Assembly (NCBI RefSeq): GCF_004801255.1
Contig: NZ_CP036295.1
Span: forward strand, 1,996,001-2,060,000
Length of the DNA stretch: 64,000 bases
Origin: Desulfovibrio desulfuricans
GTDB taxonomy: Bacteria; Desulfobacterota; Desulfovibrionia; Desulfovibrionales; Desulfovibrionaceae
Reading direction: 5' to 3'
Shown: one piece after another, positions 61,457-64,000 of the stretch
Layout of the letters: every line of letters starts with the position of its first letter
How positions within the stretch are numbered: position 1 is the first letter of the stretch
Program-made: the position numbers and the translations under genes
Notes under the pieces: generated by a model
Seen by the model: only the letters and a program-made list of their open reading frames with translations
Database searches by the model: none
What the model was told of the DNA's origin: nothing

Positions 61457-62482
61457 GTGTAATGTTCCAATAGGTTGTTCACCCTCCCCAAATCGGTAAA
61501 GCTGGAGTTACCACACACAGCAAACCGAGAGAGGGAAAGGGTGAACAGCCATAAGAATGCCAAACTGACGGTTCGTAGTCGAGAAGAAATGGTGCGGCGT
61601 ATGCAGCATGAACCAGCGGCAAAAGTGGCGGCTGGTTATGGCGTAAGTTTGCGCACCGCGAGGAAGTGGAAAAGTCGGCATGCTCATGGTGGGCAAGACG
61701 CACTTGCAGACCGCAGTTCGCGCCCCAGACATTGTCGCAACATACTATCTGAGCTTGATTTTTGTCAGATATACACGCTGCGAAAAGAGAGAAAAACCGG
61801 GGATGAAATCGCCCTACGCCTGGGCATTTGCCGAAGCAGTGTTTTTCGTGTTCTGCGGCAACTTGCCTGTTCACGGTTATCATCACTGGAACACAAGGAA
61901 CCAATTCAGCGCTATCAATGGGAAAATCCAGGGCAAATGCTGCACCTGGACATCAAAAAGCTGGGCAAGATTGATGGCGTTGGGCATAGAAAAGCGGGAA
62001 CGCGGCAAGTTCATCGCAGACGGCCAGGATGGGAATACCTGCACGTGTGCGTGGATGATGCTTCCAGAGCTGCGTACACCGCCGTCCTTCCAGACGAAAC
62101 AGCCAAATCGGCGGTAGAATTTTTATGGTTTGCCGTTTCATGGTACGCCTCACACGGCATCAAGATAGAACGAATTCTGACGGATAACGGATCTTGCTAC
62201 AGGTCAAGGAAGTTTCGTGACGCCTGTCGTGAGTTCGGAATAACGCATAAGCGGACACGGCCTTATCGACCACAAACCAACGGCAAGGCTGAACGCTTCA
62301 TCAGAACAGCAATGCAAGAGTGGGCATACGCAGAAACATATACCCACTCTTGGAAAAGAACAGCGTATCTGCCGATATGGACGCATCGTTATAATTTCTT
62401 GCGACCACACTCGGCTCTTGGCAGAAAACCTCCAGCTTCAAGGCTGGGAGGGTGAACAACGTGTTGACACTCTACACCTAGG
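61452..62482. mobile_element. Intact IS481-family insertion sequence with CCTAGG target duplication
   Basis: The element itself spans 61458-62476 (1019 bp), begins TGTA and ends TACA. 31-bp imperfect terminal inverted repeats (61458-61488 and 62446-62476) share 25 positions, including an identical inner block of 14 bases (TTGTTCACCCTCCC). It is flanked by the direct repeat CCTAGG (61452-61457 and 62477-62482), matching the NCTAGN target duplicated by IS481 itself. One intact transposase gene. It sits on the stop codon of the gene after hemA and separates it from tilS. Confidence 0.93.
61541..62455 (+). CDS. IS481-family transposase
   Basis: A 304-aa DDE transposase. The N-terminal HTH (AKVAAGYGVSLRTARKW, then GDEIALRLGICRSSVFRVL) precedes the catalytic core: GQMLHLDIKKLGKI (first Asp), RILTDNGSCY (second Asp) and RTRPYRPQTNGKAERFIRTAMQEWAY (Glu), then the RPHSALGRKPPASRL end. 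Starts at GTG 61541 after GAGAGAGGGAAAGG. Intact and without internal stops, so the element may still be active. Confidence 0.95.
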   Translation: MNSHKNAKLTVRSREEMVRRMQHEPAAKVAAGYGVSLRTARKWKSRHAHGGQDALADRSSRPRHCRNILSELDFCQIYTLRKERKTGDEIALRLGICRSSVFRVLRQLACSRLSSLEHKEPIQRYQWENPGQMLHLDIKKLGKIDGVGHRKAGTRQVHRRRPGWEYLHVCVDDASRAAYTAVLPDETAKSAVEFLWFAVSWYASHGIKIERILTDNGSCYRSRKFRDACREFGITHKRTRPYRPQTNGKAERFIRTAMQEWAYAETYTHSWKRTAYLPIWTHRYNFLRPHSALGRKPPASRLGG

Positions 62483-62673
62483 CGCGGATTATTGCTGCGG
62501 CATCGGGGGCGGCGCAAGCCGCCCAGACCTGATCTGCCACGCAGCCCCTGCAACGAAAATCCATTCCACCTATCGGCCCCCGACAGGCCCGCCCCCCCTC
62601 TGGCCCGACCCTTTTGCAACCCAATCCGGCAAGGCCTCTCCATGGCCCGCTCCGGCGACGCAGCAGATACTCC

Positions 62674-63825
62674 ATGACAGAACCGCTTTTGCCGACATTG
62701 CAAAACCTTTCCGCCCAAACGGCCCGTCTGTGCCTTGAGGTGGAGCGGTTTTGCCTTGTGCGGCTGGGGCTTGCGCGCGGTTCAACGCTGCTGCTCGCCC
62801 TCTCTGGCGGGGCGGATTCCACAGCTCTTGCGCTTGTGCTGCACCTGCTTGCCCCACGCCTCGGGCTGACCCTGCACGCCATGAGCGTCGACCACGGCCT
62901 GCGGGAGGAATCCGCACAGGACGCTGCATCTGTACTGCAATTGTGCCAGCGGCTGGGCATTGCCTGCACGGTGCGGCAGGCCGATGTGCGCGGGCTGGCC
63001 GCAAGCGGCGGCATCAGCGTTGAAGACGCGGCCCGCAGACTGCGCTATGCTCTGCTGGAGCGGCAACGCACCGCTCTGGGAGCCGACTTTATCGCCCTTG
63101 GACACCATGCCGCAGATGTAAGCGAGGACATATTGCTGCGCCTGACGCGCGGCACTGGCTGGCCCGCCCTTGGCGGCATGGTCGCCCGCGACGACGAGCG
63201 CCGTCTGCTGCGCCCATTGCTGGCCTCTGACGCGCACGCACTTAAAGACCTGCTGCGCGAATGCGGCCTCGGCTGGTGCGAGGATGCCAGCAACCAGAGC
63301 CGCCAGTACAAGCGCAACAGGCTGCGCCTCGATGTATTGCCCCTGCTGCGACAGGAAAACCCGGCGCTCGACCGCACCCTGCACGATCTGTGGCAGCTCG
63401 CCCGGCTTGATGAAGATTACTGGAATAAAACGCTGGACGCGGCTCTGGTTGCGCACCCATGGATTGTGGGGGAGCCTGCGGCGGAGTTGCAGAAGGATCA
63501 AAGCACTGCCAGCGGCCCAAGTCTGACCCTGCCCGCAGGGTTGCTGTCGGCGCTGCACCCAGCTGCTCGATTGCGCCTGTATATGCGGGCTGTGCGTTGG
63601 TTATGCCGTCCTGCGACGGGGAAGGCAGGTGTGGACTCTGACAGTATGGGCCAGCTTCACGGCCAGGCCCGCGCCCGTACCCTTCTGGCGCTGGACGACG
63701 CCCTTGCCAAGGGGCGGGGAAACACGCTGTTTCAGTTGCCTGGCGGGCTGGTGGCGTACCTGAAGGGAGGAAGTGTTGTTTTTGGGCGCTGCGCGGTGGT
63801 TTCGTTGCAAGACTTCACGCCTTGA
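62674..63825 (+). CDS. tilS: tRNA(Ile)-lysidine synthase
   Basis: A 383-aa N-type ATP-pyrophosphatase that makes lysidine at C34 of tRNA-Ile(CAU). PP-loop SGGADST at residues 44-50, then VDHGLREES, DFIALGHHAADVSEDILLRL (family HxxDDxxET-like region), and RRLLRPLL; the C-terminal part is shorter and less conserved. The ATG at 62674 was chosen; no strong ribosome site is visible and an in-frame start at 62614 is possible. Between the IS end (62476) and this gene no other gene is seen. Confidence 0.9.
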   Translation: MTEPLLPTLQNLSAQTARLCLEVERFCLVRLGLARGSTLLLALSGGADSTALALVLHLLAPRLGLTLHAMSVDHGLREESAQDAASVLQLCQRLGIACTVRQADVRGLAASGGISVEDAARRLRYALLERQRTALGADFIALGHHAADVSEDILLRLTRGTGWPALGGMVARDDERRLLRPLLASDAHALKDLLRECGLGWCEDASNQSRQYKRNRLRLDVLPLLRQENPALDRTLHDLWQLARLDEDYWNKTLDAALVAHPWIVGEPAAELQKDQSTASGPSLTLPAGLLSALHPAARLRLYMRAVRWLCRPATGKAGVDSDSMGQLHGQARARTLLALDDALAKGRGNTLFQLPGGLVAYLKGGSVVFGRCAVVSLQDFTP

Positions 63826-64000
63826 TCGCGAGAGATTTATCAATGCCCGCGCCACTGCAACGAAACAGATTACTTGCCGACAGGATACTATCGTCGGCAC
63901 GAATGCTGCATAAATTCAGGGTGTCTCTTCGCAGACACGCGTAACCAGTAGCCGGAAATTGAACCAGATGAATTTTACTGACGTTGCCATGCCCTATATT

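Noticed and set aside
63968-64000. Possible start of a further gene (ATG AAT TTT ACT GAC) at the right edge
   Set aside because: Only eleven codons in the window and no clear ribosome site; cannot be supported.

Overview
The window reads as a chromosomal segment of a sulfate-reducing deltaproteobacterium, most likely Desulfovibrio or a close relative. This is inferred from three things: a peripheral-module-less complex I cluster (nuoABCDHIJKMN without nuoEFG), a chemoreceptor with a periplasmic c-type haem motif in the style of Desulfovibrio DcrA, and the anaerobe-type mix of Mn-dependent pyrophosphatase, Tpx and precorrin-2 dehydrogenase/HemX/HemA. The sequence is GC-rich in genes, with AT-rich intergenic promoters. 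No rRNA, tRNA or CRISPR array was recognised.

Layout. 1-4.6 kb: an RND efflux operon (the permease runs off the left edge) with a divergent TetR regulator, followed by a decayed IS3-type orfA. 5.2-6.3 kb: a soluble PAS/GAF sensor protein. 6.4-13.8 kb: an unusual same-strand cluster of a FadR/GntR-type regulator, a small RR-motif protein, an unknown 11-TM membrane protein, a Tat-exported metallo-beta-lactamase-fold protein, a CobW/COG0523 GTPase with a large unknown N-terminal domain, then ExbB, ExbD and a minimal TonB. Two perfect FadR-type operators lie in its upstream region. I consider this the best candidate for an undescribed system. 14.2-16.1 kb: a haem-binding chemoreceptor behind an exact FliA (sigma-28) promoter.

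16.6-28.3 kb: a long translationally coupled complex I operon with four antiporter-like subunits and an extra small membrane protein. 28.5-33 kb (minus strand): a zinc-knuckle mini-protein, a ferritin-VIT1 metal transporter, an aldehyde dehydrogenase and hslU. 33.2-36.7 kb: thiol peroxidase behind a Fur-box-like site, convergent with a znuABC zinc importer. 36.7-43.7 kb: housekeeping genes (pirin, M23 peptidase, prmA), a methyltransferase/YcaO-TPR pair, and queE-queD.

43.7-46.3 kb: an AT-richer accessory pocket holding a frameshifted gene with NlpC/LRAT-like motifs, a perfect 14-bp palindrome, a small membrane protein and a decayed second copy of it. 46.3-48.4 kb: an orphan HlyD-type adaptor and a lipoprotein. 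49-58 kb: ppaC, the coupled dprA-xer pair, a CpoB/YbgF lipoprotein, a membrane protein and two coupled glycosyltransferases. 58.3-61.5 kb: haem/sirohaem synthesis (precorrin-2 dehydrogenase, HemX-like, hemA). An intact IS481-family element (1019 bp, CCTAGG target duplication) sits exactly on the stop codon of the gene after hemA. tilS closes the window.

Functional themes are membrane energy conservation (complex I fed by an electron donor other than NADH), metal homeostasis (znuABC, VIT1, CobW, ExbBD/TonB, Fur-like box), tetrapyrrole synthesis, and envelope export. All functions are read from sequence motifs and remembered family features; no database search was possible.
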